Under the pieces are notes generated by a model, which searched no databases, was not told the DNA's origin, and worked only from the letters and a program-made list of their open reading frames with translations. Position numbers and translations under genes: made by a program. From Draconibacterium mangrovi (GTDB lineage: Bacteria > Bacteroidota > Bacteroidia > Bacteroidales > Prolixibacteraceae): 64,000 bases of DNA. Where the stretch lies: contig NZ_JAAAGB010000005.1 in assembly GCF_010586825.1 (NCBI RefSeq), forward strand, positions 124,001 to 188,000, read 5' to 3'. Positions 51,101 to 60,002 of the stretch are shown here, piece by piece (position 1 is the first letter of the stretch; every line of letters starts with the position of its first letter).

Positions 51101-52268
51101 TGACAGCGCTATTTCGATAAAGGCATTTGAGCGAACAATCACCAACGAAGAAAAAGAGGTGGTGATTGAAGTTCAGGACAGTGGTATTGGAATTGCAAAA
51201 GAATACCAGGAGAAAATATTTGAGCGTTTCTTCCAGATAAAGCAGCTACGCACCCAAAGTACGGGCGGAATTGGTTTGTTTATGGCCAAGGCAATGATTG
51301 AGCAGCATGGCGGATCGATAGGTCTGGATAGCGAAGAAGGAAAGGGAAGCTGTTTTCGACTGGTTTTGCCGCTGAACAGCGAGCTGGCTGCACAGGCCGA
51401 AAAAAGTGAAAAATGGAAACCGGAAGATTCGGTAACGGCTTTGGCTCATCCCGAAGATACCACGTTTGATAATATTTTACACGACACGTCTTTTAGCGGA
51501 TCGGATAATACAAAACCACATGTGTTGGTTGTTGAAGACGATGCGGATTTGAAGGAGTTTTTGTGTACCGGCTTATCGAAACATTTTAATGTAAAGTGCG
51601 CCGATAATGGTGAGGAAGCACTTGAGAAAATTGAGGCAAATACTCCCGATCTTATTCTTTCGGATGTAATGATGCCCGAAATGGATGGTTTTGAACTGTG
51701 CACCCAACTGCGGAACGACCTGAATTATTCGCACATCCCGGTAATTTTCCTTACGGCCAAAACCATGCAGGAAGATCAGATAAAAGGATTAAAGCTTGGG
51801 GCGGTTGATTACATCTACAAACCGTTTAATATGGTTTCTCTGTCGCTGAAAATTTATAACCTGCTTAACCTGCAAAAACAAAAGCGGGAGCGACTGCGGA
51901 CAGAACAAATTCTGGAGCCCGAACACATAGAATTATCCTCTTTGGACGAGGAATTTTTGAAAGCAGCTGTTCAATCGGTTCAGAATAATTTGGACAATAC
52001 CGATTTTGATGTGGAAGCTTTTAGTGCCGAACTAAAAGTTAGCGCCAATCAGGCATATCGAAAAATAAAAGCACTTACCGGGCAAACGGCCAACGAATTT
52101 ATCCGTACACAACGATTAAAGGTCGCATCGGGTCTGCTGGTGCAGAAAAAACGATCGATTAGTGAAGTGATTTATATGGTTGGATTTACCAGCCCGTCGT
52201 ATTTTAGCCGTTGTTTTAAAGACTTTTACGGTTGTACTCCAAAAGAGTACATTGAGAAAAATACCTGA
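48114..52268 (+). CDS. Hybrid two-component system sensor/regulator
   Basis: This 1384-residue protein spans the inner membrane. Order: signal peptide (1-~20), two-component beta-propeller repeats (~25-730; recurring motifs such as GNLWIGT and GLLWVGS), Y_Y_Y domain (~735-800), membrane helix (~812-832), histidine kinase (FFTDITHELRTPL, phospho-His about residue 871; ATP site FNLLSNAFKYSPDD), receiver (phospho-Asp about 1184 in LILSDVMMPEMDG) and AraC DNA-binding domain (~1285-1384). The periplasmic propeller binds an oligosaccharide released by the locus and the AraC end activates the susCD and glycosidase genes. It is divergent from GH16-susC-susD and upstream of GH43-GH2. Confidence 0.95.
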   Translation: MLRITKLLFVLLFCSCAALAQNELYFSHLGTENGLTIDKSNTIAQDQNGFMWLGTLNGLTRYDGYDYVTYHPHFHDSTSISNREITKLMVDKAGNLWIGTASGLNFMNLETGAFKRYKIRSRILSLAEDHKGIIWIGTWNDGLYKLDPENNEMKHYLAREVVSDIYEDSRQILWIATYNALLRFYPESDEYKRYVAEPGTNSLSNSTITQIVESKEGNLWFGTWSGGLNKAEVNSDGEITRFTAYRETARSNSLGDDVVFRLYYDQFDNLWIGSWNEGLSLLKYDQQQLPPEEARFWNYQASVNNPGSLSSNAVSAIFVDKSGLLWVGSSKIDRASITDNGLSRYVLPGTVDNLGNKIYIKSFAAFNDQLWIGTSYNLLQYENKNGVYVLKKDYGELIYTHDGREFIAYTIFDMYADSTGLWIGTEDAGLIHYHFSRDMELDLASREYYNENTEIAIPGNKVIELFPSKKYPNVIYAGITERGFVILKTNRKKVVSVESFSAGSENDHITSNIIRALQEDSSGDVWIGTENGLNCYHPETGKFDKYFYSTTDKKSLNDNAVNAILEDSFGNLWIGTTSGLNRKIKEVDSSGNEVVKFKGFPEIEYLQNDLISGIMEDKSGDLWIRTYRGIVEFDAENETIVSKHFSQDYQNDRVERNAQFVLEDGKIVVGNLTGFIVQEPENISQTEQAAKVVITDLLIYDKSMNDELELRTEYGIDSDIPYAEKVNLSYKDKMVTFSFSDMDYKNPGKNEYFFRMEGFDAQWNSAGPRNTATYTNLPPGNYTFKVVASSGNDVDFTKATTFQVSMSPPWWKSIAAYIVYGLLFFAVLYFFMKYSIINAQKKSELAFEHLRAEELRNLNEQKTLFFTDITHELRTPLTLILGPSKELLDDKKLSAESHKLAHLINTSAYKLLRLVNQLLEFRKIEKGIPESLYIQHCNLSNLLYEVFNFFKPMADSRQIEFKIDTTPETVMAWFDPDKMEKIIFNLLSNAFKYSPDDSAISIKAFERTITNEEKEVVIEVQDSGIGIAKEYQEKIFERFFQIKQLRTQSTGGIGLFMAKAMIEQHGGSIGLDSEEGKGSCFRLVLPLNSELAAQAEKSEKWKPEDSVTALAHPEDTTFDNILHDTSFSGSDNTKPHVLVVEDDADLKEFLCTGLSKHFNVKCADNGEEALEKIEANTPDLILSDVMMPEMDGFELCTQLRNDLNYSHIPVIFLTAKTMQEDQIKGLKLGAVDYIYKPFNMVSLSLKIYNLLNLQKQKRERLRTEQILEPEHIELSSLDEEFLKAAVQSVQNNLDNTDFDVEAFSAELKVSANQAYRKIKALTGQTANEFIRTQRLKVASGLLVQKKRSISEVIYMVGFTSPSYFSRCFKDFYGCTPKEYIEKNT

Positions 52269-52422
52269 TTGAGCGGGTAAAACAGTATGCAAGTTGGTAT
52301 ATCGAATATGTACAATTTTACGTTGAATTTATGCCACTGATTGCGAAAACGGACTGATATTTTTGCTTCACTTTGTTACGACAGATTAGATTAAAATCTA
52401 TAAAGCAAAATAACCGTTTATC

Positions 52423-53604
52423 ATGAAACCACGATCGAACCAACATTTACCTATTCTCTTTACTTTTTTGTGCGCCTCGTTATTGATTGCATTAATGGGA
52501 TGCAGCCCGAAAAAAGAAGTGCCGCAAGGATTTCAAAGTTTTACTCCGGGGCAACCCTGGCCCGATGCCGATAGTGTGCACATAAATGCCCATGGCGGTG
52601 GAATTTTGTATTACAATAACACCTATTATTGGTTTGGCGAATACAAAAGCGAAAATACCAGTTCGGCCCGGGTGGGAGTGAATTGTTACTCTTCAAAAGA
52701 TTTATACAACTGGAAAACTGAAGGGGTTGTGTTGCCGGTTAGCGATAGTGTTGGAAGCGATATTGAGACCGGTTGTGTAATGGAGCGTCCGAAGGTTGTT
52801 TACAACGCGAAAACGCAACAATTTGTATTGTATTTTCACCTCGAGTTAAAAGGTAAAGGGTACAGTGCTGCACGTGTTGGGATTGCTGTTAGCGACAATG
52901 TTACCGGGCCTTACACTTATCTGCACTCATTGCGACCCAATGCAGGAGTTTGGCCGCAGAACATGACTGAAGAGCAGAAAACCAGCAGTTTAACCATGGA
53001 TGATTTTTCCGACTGGTGGACCGATGACTGGATGCAGGCTGTTCATAATGGTTTGTTTATCTGTCGTGATTTTGAAGGAGGACAAATGTCGCGCGATATG
53101 ACACTTTTTGTTGATGATGACGGTAAAGCCTATCACATTTATTCTTCGGAAGAAAACCTCACGCTGCATATTGCCGAATTGAGCGATGACTATTTAAGTT
53201 ACACAGGAAAGTATATTCGTGTTGCACCGGGCGGGCACAACGAAGCGCCTGCCATTTTTAAGAAAGACGGAAAGTATTTTATGATAACGTCCGGTTGTAC
53301 TGGTTGGGATCCGAACGCTGCGCGAATGTTTACCGCCGAATCGATTTGGGGACCTTGGGAACAACATCCAAATCCATGTGTTGGCGAGGATGCCGACTTA
53401 ACTTTCCACTCGCAAAGCACATATATTTTGCCAGTTACGGGGAAGGACGATGCCTTTATTTTTATGGCCGATCGTTGGACACCTAAAAAGCCAATCGAGG
53501 CCAGTTACATTTGGTTGCCCATTCAATTTGAAAACGGATTACCGGTTCTAAAATGGATGGATCAGTGGAACCTCAGCATTTTTGACGAAACAAACGAATT
53601 ATAA
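52423..53604 (+). CDS. GH43 family lipoprotein, exo-beta-1,3-galactanase-like
   Basis: This 393-residue five-bladed propeller glycosidase has a lipoprotein signal (LIALMGC, Cys27). The first blade has HINAHGGGILYYNNTYYWFGEYKSE in parts: the AHGGG-x-x-YYWFGE pattern is the hallmark of the GH43_24/34-type galactan enzymes rather than arabinanases, which carry an Asp base there. The general acid is probably Glu in GGHNEAPAIF. It would release galactose from beta-1,3-galactan, stepping over side chains. It is followed 12 bp later by a GH2 gene in the same operon. The subfamily call is from memory of motifs. Confidence 0.82.
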   Translation: MKPRSNQHLPILFTFLCASLLIALMGCSPKKEVPQGFQSFTPGQPWPDADSVHINAHGGGILYYNNTYYWFGEYKSENTSSARVGVNCYSSKDLYNWKTEGVVLPVSDSVGSDIETGCVMERPKVVYNAKTQQFVLYFHLELKGKGYSAARVGIAVSDNVTGPYTYLHSLRPNAGVWPQNMTEEQKTSSLTMDDFSDWWTDDWMQAVHNGLFICRDFEGGQMSRDMTLFVDDDGKAYHIYSSEENLTLHIAELSDDYLSYTGKYIRVAPGGHNEAPAIFKKDGKYFMITSGCTGWDPNAARMFTAESIWGPWEQHPNPCVGEDADLTFHSQSTYILPVTGKDDAFIFMADRWTPKKPIEASYIWLPIQFENGLPVLKWMDQWNLSIFDETNEL

Positions 53605-53616
53605 TAGATAGAAATA

Positions 53617-55425
53617 ATGAAGAAATTAGCAGTATTTGCATTGCTCCTGTTGCCATTTATTGGTTTGGCGCAGGATGTTTTTATTCAGAATGCAAACGGA
53701 CGGGAATTCACCAGCCTGAACGGGAAGTGGAAATATGTACTTGATCCTTACGAACAAGGGCAAATCGGTTTTATGCCCGTTTATGAAAATGTAAAACAAA
53801 AGGACAAATCAGACCGGGTTGAATATAGTTTCGACGATGCGCAAACGCTTTGGGTGCCTGGTGCCTGGGATGCACAAAAAACTGAACTTTCCTATTTCGA
53901 AGGAAGTATCTGGTACCGGAAAACCTTTCATAAAACTGATCTTTCGAACGACAAACGCTATTTCGTTTATGTTGGTGCTGCCAATTATATTAGCACCGTA
54001 ACACTTAACGGAAAAGTACTGGGAGTTCATGAAGGTGGTTTTACGCCTTTCGCTTTCGAGATCACCGACGTGCTTAAAGAGAAGGACAATTTTCTGATTA
54101 TCGGTGTAAACAACAGCCGCAGAAAAGGTGGAATTCCTGCTCCGGTAACCGATTGGTTTAATCACGGAGGTATTACTCGTGAAGTGAAATTAATCGAGGT
54201 TCCAAAAACTTTTGTGTGCAACTATTTCCTGTCGTTAGACAAAAGCGCACTTAATTCAAAAACCAAACAGATTAACGGAAAACTGGAATTGAGCGGAAAG
54301 CTTTTTCCAAAGAAAGCACGTATTGAAATTCCTGAATTAAAGGTTAACGAAGAAATTAATGTTGATGCCGACGGGACTTGCAATTTTACCATCAATGTAA
54401 AAAATCTGGAGTTGTGGTCGCCCAAAAATCCAAAATTGTACGAGGTTTCTATTTCTGCCGCAAATGATAAAGTAAGCGATCAAATCGGATTCAGAACGAT
54501 TGAGACCGAAGGTAAAAAAATTCTTTTGAATGGAGAACAAGTTTTCTTGAGAGGAATTTCGTTGCACGATGAAAATCCGCTTCGTGCTGACCGTGCCAAT
54601 TCTGTTGAAGATGCACAGCTAGTTTTGGGCTGGGCAAAAGAACTGGGATGTAATTTTATCCGTTTGGCGCATTATCCACACCAGGAAAATATTCTTCGCG
54701 AGGCGGATAAAATGGGTATTCTGCTTTGGGAAGAATTGCCTTTGTACTGGGGAATCGACTGGGAAGATCAGAACGTTCTGCGAAAAGCAAAACAACAGTA
54801 TTTCGAAGTGATCAACCGCGATTATAACCGTGCAAGTTCAATTATCTGGTCTATCGCAAATGAAACAACTCCATCTGATTCGCGAAACGCATTTTTGGGC
54901 GCAGTTGCCGATCATATTCGCTCAATTGACAATACCCGTTTGTTGTCGGCGGCGTGTAAAAAGGATCAACCCGGAGATGGAAATAAAGAAAAATATTACA
55001 CCATTAATGATCCGTTGATGAAGTACCTCGATATTGTAAGCTTTAACGAATATTTGGGATGGTACGGAGGTTTACCCGACGAGTGCCGCGAAAAAATTAT
55101 ATCATCGGATGAAGACAAGCCAATTATTGTTAGCGAATTTGGAGGTGGCGCCTTGCAAGGGTTTCACGCCGATAGTCTTACCCGTTGGAGTGAAGAATTT
55201 CAGGAATATCTATACCATGAAAGTATTGGTATGTTTGATAAAATAGACGGTTTGGCAGGAATGACTCCCTGGATTCTGGTTGATTTTATGTCGCCACTTC
55301 GTCAATTGCCCGATGTTCAGGATGGCTGGAACCGCAAAGGTTTGATTTCTGAAAAAGGGTATAAAAAGAAAGCTTTCTTCGAATTGCAAAAGTATTACGA
55401 AAAGAAAGCAGCAGAATACGAATAG
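53617..55425 (+). CDS. GH2 beta-glycosidase (beta-glucuronidase-like)
   Basis: This 602-residue secreted enzyme has a signal peptide ending FIGLAQ. The GH2 order is jelly-roll sugar-binding domain (~20-190, YFEGSIWYRKTF and GGFTPFAFEIT), immunoglobulin-like domain (~195-295) and TIM barrel (~300-602). The acid/base is Glu416 in IWSIANET and the nucleophile Glu507 in IVSEFGGG. FIRLAHYPHQ is also typical. The ~600-residue length fits beta-glucuronidases more than the long beta-galactosidases, but the substrate needs testing. A strong terminator follows. Confidence 0.9.
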   Translation: MKKLAVFALLLLPFIGLAQDVFIQNANGREFTSLNGKWKYVLDPYEQGQIGFMPVYENVKQKDKSDRVEYSFDDAQTLWVPGAWDAQKTELSYFEGSIWYRKTFHKTDLSNDKRYFVYVGAANYISTVTLNGKVLGVHEGGFTPFAFEITDVLKEKDNFLIIGVNNSRRKGGIPAPVTDWFNHGGITREVKLIEVPKTFVCNYFLSLDKSALNSKTKQINGKLELSGKLFPKKARIEIPELKVNEEINVDADGTCNFTINVKNLELWSPKNPKLYEVSISAANDKVSDQIGFRTIETEGKKILLNGEQVFLRGISLHDENPLRADRANSVEDAQLVLGWAKELGCNFIRLAHYPHQENILREADKMGILLWEELPLYWGIDWEDQNVLRKAKQQYFEVINRDYNRASSIIWSIANETTPSDSRNAFLGAVADHIRSIDNTRLLSAACKKDQPGDGNKEKYYTINDPLMKYLDIVSFNEYLGWYGGLPDECREKIISSDEDKPIIVSEFGGGALQGFHADSLTRWSEEFQEYLYHESIGMFDKIDGLAGMTPWILVDFMSPLRQLPDVQDGWNRKGLISEKGYKKKAFFELQKYYEKKAAEYE

Positions 55426-55461
55426 ATTTTTGGAAATAAATAGATATTGATTATTTGGAAG

Positions 55462-55494
55462 CAGCAGCAGGAATTTCTTGCTGCTGTTTTTTTT
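55462..55494 (+). terminator. Terminator of the GH43-GH2 operon
   Basis: CAGCAGCAGGA and TCTTGCTGCTG pair over 11 positions with one wobble around a 3-nt loop, followed by eight T residues. It lies 36 bp after the GH2 stop. Confidence 0.9.
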
Positions 55495-55541
55495 GAAAGT
55501 CTCTCGAAAATCAATAGCACAATTTTGCTCAAAGTTATTAG

Positions 55542-55608
55542 ACTCACCCTGATTGTACCTTCGACACAATCGTCCCTCTCTACTCGTAGAGAGGGAATGA
55601 GGGAGAGT
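55542..55608. repeat. Nested palindromic intergenic element
   Basis: An outer stem ACTCACCCT/AGGGAGAGT encloses two hairpins: GATTGT/ACAATC, and the perfect 11-bp TCCCTCTCTAC/GTAGAGAGGGA with a 2-nt loop. The whole can fold as a three-way junction. It lies between the convergent GH2 and AraC genes. Elements with these words recur in Bacteroidota genomes. Confidence 0.75.
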
Positions 55609-55668
55609 TTTAAGTTCATGGTTTTTATTTTTATTCAAGTTTGTGATTCCAAAAATCACAAATGTTAA

Positions 55669-56580
55669 TCAGGTACTCATCCCAAATTCCTTCTTGTATC
55701 GCGCCGGAGAAATGCTTGTATATTGTTTAAAGATCCGGGAGAAATGGTAGCGATCGGCAAAACCTGTTTTTAGAGCTATTTCATCGATACTCAAATTAGA
55801 GTGGTGAAGCATAATACATGCACTGTCAATGCGTTTGTTGCGAATATACTTTTGCACCGAGATACCAACCTCGTTCGAAAAAAGACGGATAAAAGCATTT
55901 GTCGCCATTTTGGCTTTTTCGGCTAACGTTGGATTGCTTAAATCATCCGTTAAATGTCTTTCAATGTATCGTAAACAGCTGATAATCCGATGATCGTTTG
56001 AGATTAGGTTCCAGTTTGATTCGGGGAGGTCGGTAAGTAAATCAGCAATTAAAGCTTTTATCACCAAACTGATGTGGAAGCTAAAAAATTTATGCTCCTT
56101 GTTCAGGTGGTTTTTTATTAGCTCAAGTTTCGACTGGAGATGTTCGTTGAGTTCAAAACTAAAAACTCCGGGTGAGATATTGTCGTAAGGTATTCCAATA
56201 TTGAAGTGTATAAACAAATGTTGAAGGCTTGGTTTTGAAGCGGCTATTTGTCGGTCGGAATTCAAATCAACACGTTCTCCTACCAATGAGAAGCCTTCCT
56301 TTGGTATCTTGTGATCGTATAAACGTGTTGAGTAGGAAGTGTTCGGAGATATCAAAATTATTTTGTGGGGAGATAAATTGTACTCCGTTTCATTGTGCAT
56401 GATTTTGGCGCCTTCAGCATTGTTGTGGTATATGCGCCAGTAGGGGAATGACAGTTCCGAGTACTCCCAGTTCTCAAGCCACCAATGGCGGCAGCAAAGT
56501 AGCTGAATATTATAGTTTGGAAATAGCTGAACAACATCTGACGGATCGCCCTTTTCAGGCTTTATTTTAGGTAAGTTCAT
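55669..56580 (-). CDS. AraC-family regulator, probable fucose regulator
   Basis: This 303-residue protein has an N-terminal cupin-type effector domain (~30-140: FPYWRIYHNNAEGAKIMHNETEYNLSPHKIILISPNTSY, in parts) and an AraC DNA-binding domain (~200-300: NPTLAEKAKMATNAFIRLFSNEVGISVQKYIRNKR, then SISPARYKKEFG). It is divergent from fucI across 121 bp, so it is the likely activator of fucI-fucK and the aldolase. The fucose effector is inferred from position. Confidence 0.87.
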   Translation of the reverse strand: MNLPKIKPEKGDPSDVVQLFPNYNIQLLCCRHWWLENWEYSELSFPYWRIYHNNAEGAKIMHNETEYNLSPHKIILISPNTSYSTRLYDHKIPKEGFSLVGERVDLNSDRQIAASKPSLQHLFIHFNIGIPYDNISPGVFSFELNEHLQSKLELIKNHLNKEHKFFSFHISLVIKALIADLLTDLPESNWNLISNDHRIISCLRYIERHLTDDLSNPTLAEKAKMATNAFIRLFSNEVGISVQKYIRNKRIDSACIMLHHSNLSIDEIALKTGFADRYHFSRIFKQYTSISPARYKKEFGMST

Positions 56581-56625
56581 TTAAGCTGATGTTAGAATCA
56601 GATACAAATGTAATAAAAATAGCCA

Positions 56626-56655
56626 TTGCTTTTGGGAGGGTTTAGTGGTACTTTG
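56626..56655 (+). promoter_or_regulatory. Possible fucI promoter
   Basis: TTG at 56626-56628, a 20-bp spacer and TACTTTG at 56649-56655 (one base short of TAnnTTTG) lie 46 bp upstream of the fucI ATG. Confidence 0.4.
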
Positions 56656-56701
56656 TGCTCATTAAATAAATGCGATAAAATATAAATCTAAACAATAAGT
56701 T

Positions 56702-58489
56702 ATGGCTAACAGACTAATTGGCGACTTGCCAAAAGTAGGTATTCGTCCCGTTATTGACGGACGTGAACGTGGTGTTCGGGAGTCGCTTGAAACACAAGTA
56801 ATGACGCTTGCTCAAACAGCAGCAGCTTTGATCAGCGATCAGTTAAAATTTCCGAGCGGTGAAAAGGTAGAATGTGTTATTGCCGATACGTGTATCGGAG
56901 GTGTAGCCGAGGCGGCTATGTGTGCTGAGAAATTCAGAAAAGAAGGCGTTGGCGTGTCGTTAACGGTTACACCGTGCTGGTGTTACGGTACTGAGGTGAT
57001 GGATACTGATCCGTTGGTGCCAAAAGCCGTTTGGGGATTTAACGGAACAGAACGTCCGGGAGCGGTTTATCTGGCTGCAGCTTTGGCCGGATACACGCAA
57101 AAAGGATTACCAGCTTTCGGGATTTATGGTCGCGATGTGCAGGATGTCGGCGACACAACAATACCGGATGATGTAAAAGAAAAAATAGTACGCTTTGTAA
57201 AATCGGGGCTGGCAGTTGCACAAATGAAAGGAAAATCGTATTTGTCGATCGGCTACAGTTCGATGGGAATTGCCGGTTCAATGGTAGATTCATCATTCTT
57301 TCAAAAGTATTTGGGAATTCGCACTGAATTTGTCGAATCGGTAGAGATTCTTCGACGTATTGACGAAGGTATTTACGATGAGGAAGAGTACCAAAAAGCA
57401 CTGGCCTGGACAAAAGAGAATTGCAAGGAAGGTAGAGATGTAAACAAACCGGAAGACCAGGCTGATGCTGCCCGAAAAGAAGTAGAGTGGGAGACAGTGG
57501 TTAAAATGACTTTGATCTGCCGTGATATGATGATCGGTAATGAAAAGGTTATTGCCAAAGGTTATCGCGAAGAAGGTTTAGGAAGAAATGCCATCCTTGG
57601 TGGTTTTCAGGGGCAACGCCAGTGGACCGATTATAAACCAAATGCCGATTTTACTGAGGCTATTCTAAACTCGTCAATCGACTGGAACGGCATTCGTCAG
57701 GCCTTTGTTTTTGCAACTGAAAACGACAGTTTGAATGGTGTTTCCATGTTGTTCGGGCACTTACTCAGCAACACCAGCCAGATTTTCTCTGACGTGCGTA
57801 CATACTGGAGTCCGGAAGCTGTTAAACGTGTTTGTGGAAAAGAATTAACCGGTTTGGCTGAAGGTGGAATTATTCACCTTATCAACTCGGGCTCAACAAC
57901 GCTCGATGCAACAGCACAGCAACGCGATGCCGAAGGAAATCCTGCTATGAAACCTTTCTGGGAGATTACCGAAGAAGAAGCGCAGAAGTGTTTGGATAAT
58001 ACACTGTGGCCTCAGGCTGAACGGGGATATTTTCGTGGAGGAGGTTATTCGTCACAGTTTAAAACAGCTGGACAAATGCCGGTTACCATGAGCCGTGTAA
58101 ACCTGGTTGATGGGCTGGGACCTGTACTTCAAATTGCTGAAGGCTGGACGGTTGAACTCCCTGATGATATTCATGAAATTTTGGATGAGCGCACCAATCC
58201 AACCTGGCCAACAACTTGGTTTGTGCCACGGACAAATGGCGAGGGAGCGTTTAAAGATGTGTATTCGGTTATGGCCAATTGGGGCGCGAACCACGGTGCA
58301 ATTAGTTATGGTCATATTGGTGCCGACCTGATTACACTGGCTTCAATGTTGCGTATTCCGGTGAACATGCATAATGTTGATGGCGATAAGGTTTTCAGAC
58401 CAAGTGCATGGGCATCTTTTGGCGAAAATAGAGAAGGTTCAGATTTTCGTGCCTGTGAAACTTACGGGCCACTTTACGGTAAAAAATAG
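56702..58489 (+). CDS. fucI: L-fucose isomerase
   Basis: This 595-residue cytoplasmic hexameric isomerase converts L-fucose to L-fuculose with Mn2+. It aligns with E. coli FucI from the first residues ([21 protein letters not shown]). The metal-binding Glu340 ([10 protein letters not shown]) and Asp364 ([10 protein letters not shown]) match E. coli Glu337 and Asp361 with a constant offset of three. The C-terminal [28 protein letters not shown], seen in parts, supplies the conserved His. It is the first gene of the fuc operon, and the kinase gene starts 5 bp after its stop. Confidence 0.97.
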   Translation: MANRLIGDLPKVGIRPVIDGRERGVRESLETQVMTLAQTAAALISDQLKFPSGEKVECVIADTCIGGVAEAAMCAEKFRKEGVGVSLTVTPCWCYGTEVMDTDPLVPKAVWGFNGTERPGAVYLAAALAGYTQKGLPAFGIYGRDVQDVGDTTIPDDVKEKIVRFVKSGLAVAQMKGKSYLSIGYSSMGIAGSMVDSSFFQKYLGIRTEFVESVEILRRIDEGIYDEEEYQKALAWTKENCKEGRDVNKPEDQADAARKEVEWETVVKMTLICRDMMIGNEKVIAKGYREEGLGRNAILGGFQGQRQWTDYKPNADFTEAILNSSIDWNGIRQAFVFATENDSLNGVSMLFGHLLSNTSQIFSDVRTYWSPEAVKRVCGKELTGLAEGGIIHLINSGSTTLDATAQQRDAEGNPAMKPFWEITEEEAQKCLDNTLWPQAERGYFRGGGYSSQFKTAGQMPVTMSRVNLVDGLGPVLQIAEGWTVELPDDIHEILDERTNPTWPTTWFVPRTNGEGAFKDVYSVMANWGANHGAISYGHIGADLITLASMLRIPVNMHNVDGDKVFRPSAWASFGENREGSDFRACETYGPLYGKK

Positions 58490-58494
58490 CGAAT

Positions 58495-59970
58495 ATGCCT
58501 GAAAAAGATCTGGCAATAGTATTCGATTGCGGAGCCACAAACCTGCGGGTGATTGCTATGGATGTGCGTGGCAAAATTGTGGCTTCGGAATCGACTGCAA
58601 ACAATACAAGTCCTGATCCTGAATTTCCGGGTGGCGTAATTTGGGATGTGGAAGAAATGTGGGGGAAGCTTTGTGCTGCTTCGAAAAAAGTAATGGCCGC
58701 AATCGATATAAAACGGATTGCGGGCGTTACGGTTACCACTTTTGGAGTTGATGGTGCTTTTGTGGATAAGGAAGGCAAGCTGTTGTACCCTGTCATTTCG
58801 TGGCAATGTCAGCGTACCTCGCCAATTATGGATGAGATTGGGAAATATATTCCACTTGAAGAACTGTACGCCGAAGCTGCCACTTTTCCGTACGCATTTA
58901 ATACCATCAACAAAATGGTATGGATGAAGGAAAACAGGCCGGAGGTGATTGAAAAGGCACATCGTTTTTTGTTTATCACATCGCTGTTTATTTTTAAGTT
59001 GACGGGCGAGCTGCGTAACGACGCGACCATGGCCGGTACTTCTATGTTAATGGATATGCAAAAACGGCAGCCTTCCGAAAAGATATTTGCGGCCTTGGAT
59101 ATTCGACCTGATATTTTGGGTGATATTGCTGAATCCGGAGAGCTCGCCGGAGCCGTTCATCAAAAGGCTGAAAGAGAAACCGGAATTCCAACGGATGTGC
59201 CGGTATTTTTTGGCGGACACGATACACAGTTTGCAGTATTTGGTTCGGGGGCCAATGAAAATGAACTGGTGCTGAGTAGTGGAACCTGGGAAATTATTAT
59301 GGCGCGAAGTGCCGGTTTTAAATCGACAAAAAAGGAACTGGCAGCGCAATTAACCACTGAGCTTGATGCAGTGAAAGGACTATTCAATATCGGACAGAAT
59401 TACCTCGCTTCAGGAATCTTGGAGTGGTTTGCCAAGAATTTTTACTCCGAACTAAGTGGTGTTGCTTTGTACACCAAAATGATTGAAGATGCCAGTTCAG
59501 TTCAGCCCGGAGGATCTTCAGTTTGGGTAAATCCATCGTTTTATGGCGAAGGCGGAAGCAATAGTTTTGGTACGATAAACGGTTTAACAATTCATACTAA
59601 ACGGGGTGAAATCTATCGGGCATTTCTGGAAAGCCTGGCGTACCGTTTGAGATTTGGTATTGAGGCGCTGGAAAATGCCGGTGGTTTTAAAGCTGAGAAA
59701 ATAATTTGTGTGGGAGGTGGATCAAAAAACTATCTTTGGAATCAATTGCGTGCCGACGTTTGCAATTTGCCTATACAATTGGTCGATCAGAAAGAGACAA
59801 CCGTTTTGGGAGCAGCCTTGTTCGTATTTGCCGGAAGTGGTGTAGCTAAATCGCCCGAAGATGCCCGGCAGTTGGTGGATTATAATCCTAAAATTATTGA
59901 GCCATCGGAAAATCAAAAGCTGTACGGCGAATTGTATCAGAAATTTAAAGAACGCATGCAATACATTTAG
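58495..59970 (+). CDS. fucK: L-fuculokinase (FGGY family)
   Basis: This 491-residue FGGY kinase has the N-terminal phosphate loop LAIVFDCGATNLRVIAMD, the GGHDTQFAVFGSGA hinge, LSSGTWEIIM and the adenosine-binding IICVGGGSKNYLWNQLRADV. It phosphorylates L-fuculose to L-fuculose 1-phosphate, and length and context agree. It lies 5 bp after fucI and 32 bp before the aldolase gene. Alternatives within FGGY kinases are possible, but the adjacent isomerase is a strong guide. Confidence 0.92.
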   Translation: MPEKDLAIVFDCGATNLRVIAMDVRGKIVASESTANNTSPDPEFPGGVIWDVEEMWGKLCAASKKVMAAIDIKRIAGVTVTTFGVDGAFVDKEGKLLYPVISWQCQRTSPIMDEIGKYIPLEELYAEAATFPYAFNTINKMVWMKENRPEVIEKAHRFLFITSLFIFKLTGELRNDATMAGTSMLMDMQKRQPSEKIFAALDIRPDILGDIAESGELAGAVHQKAERETGIPTDVPVFFGGHDTQFAVFGSGANENELVLSSGTWEIIMARSAGFKSTKKELAAQLTTELDAVKGLFNIGQNYLASGILEWFAKNFYSELSGVALYTKMIEDASSVQPGGSSVWVNPSFYGEGGSNSFGTINGLTIHTKRGEIYRAFLESLAYRLRFGIEALENAGGFKAEKIICVGGGSKNYLWNQLRADVCNLPIQLVDQKETTVLGAALFVFAGSGVAKSPEDARQLVDYNPKIIEPSENQKLYGELYQKFKERMQYI

Positions 59971-60002
59971 TAATGAAGTGTTGAACAACTTAGTCATTAA
60001 CT

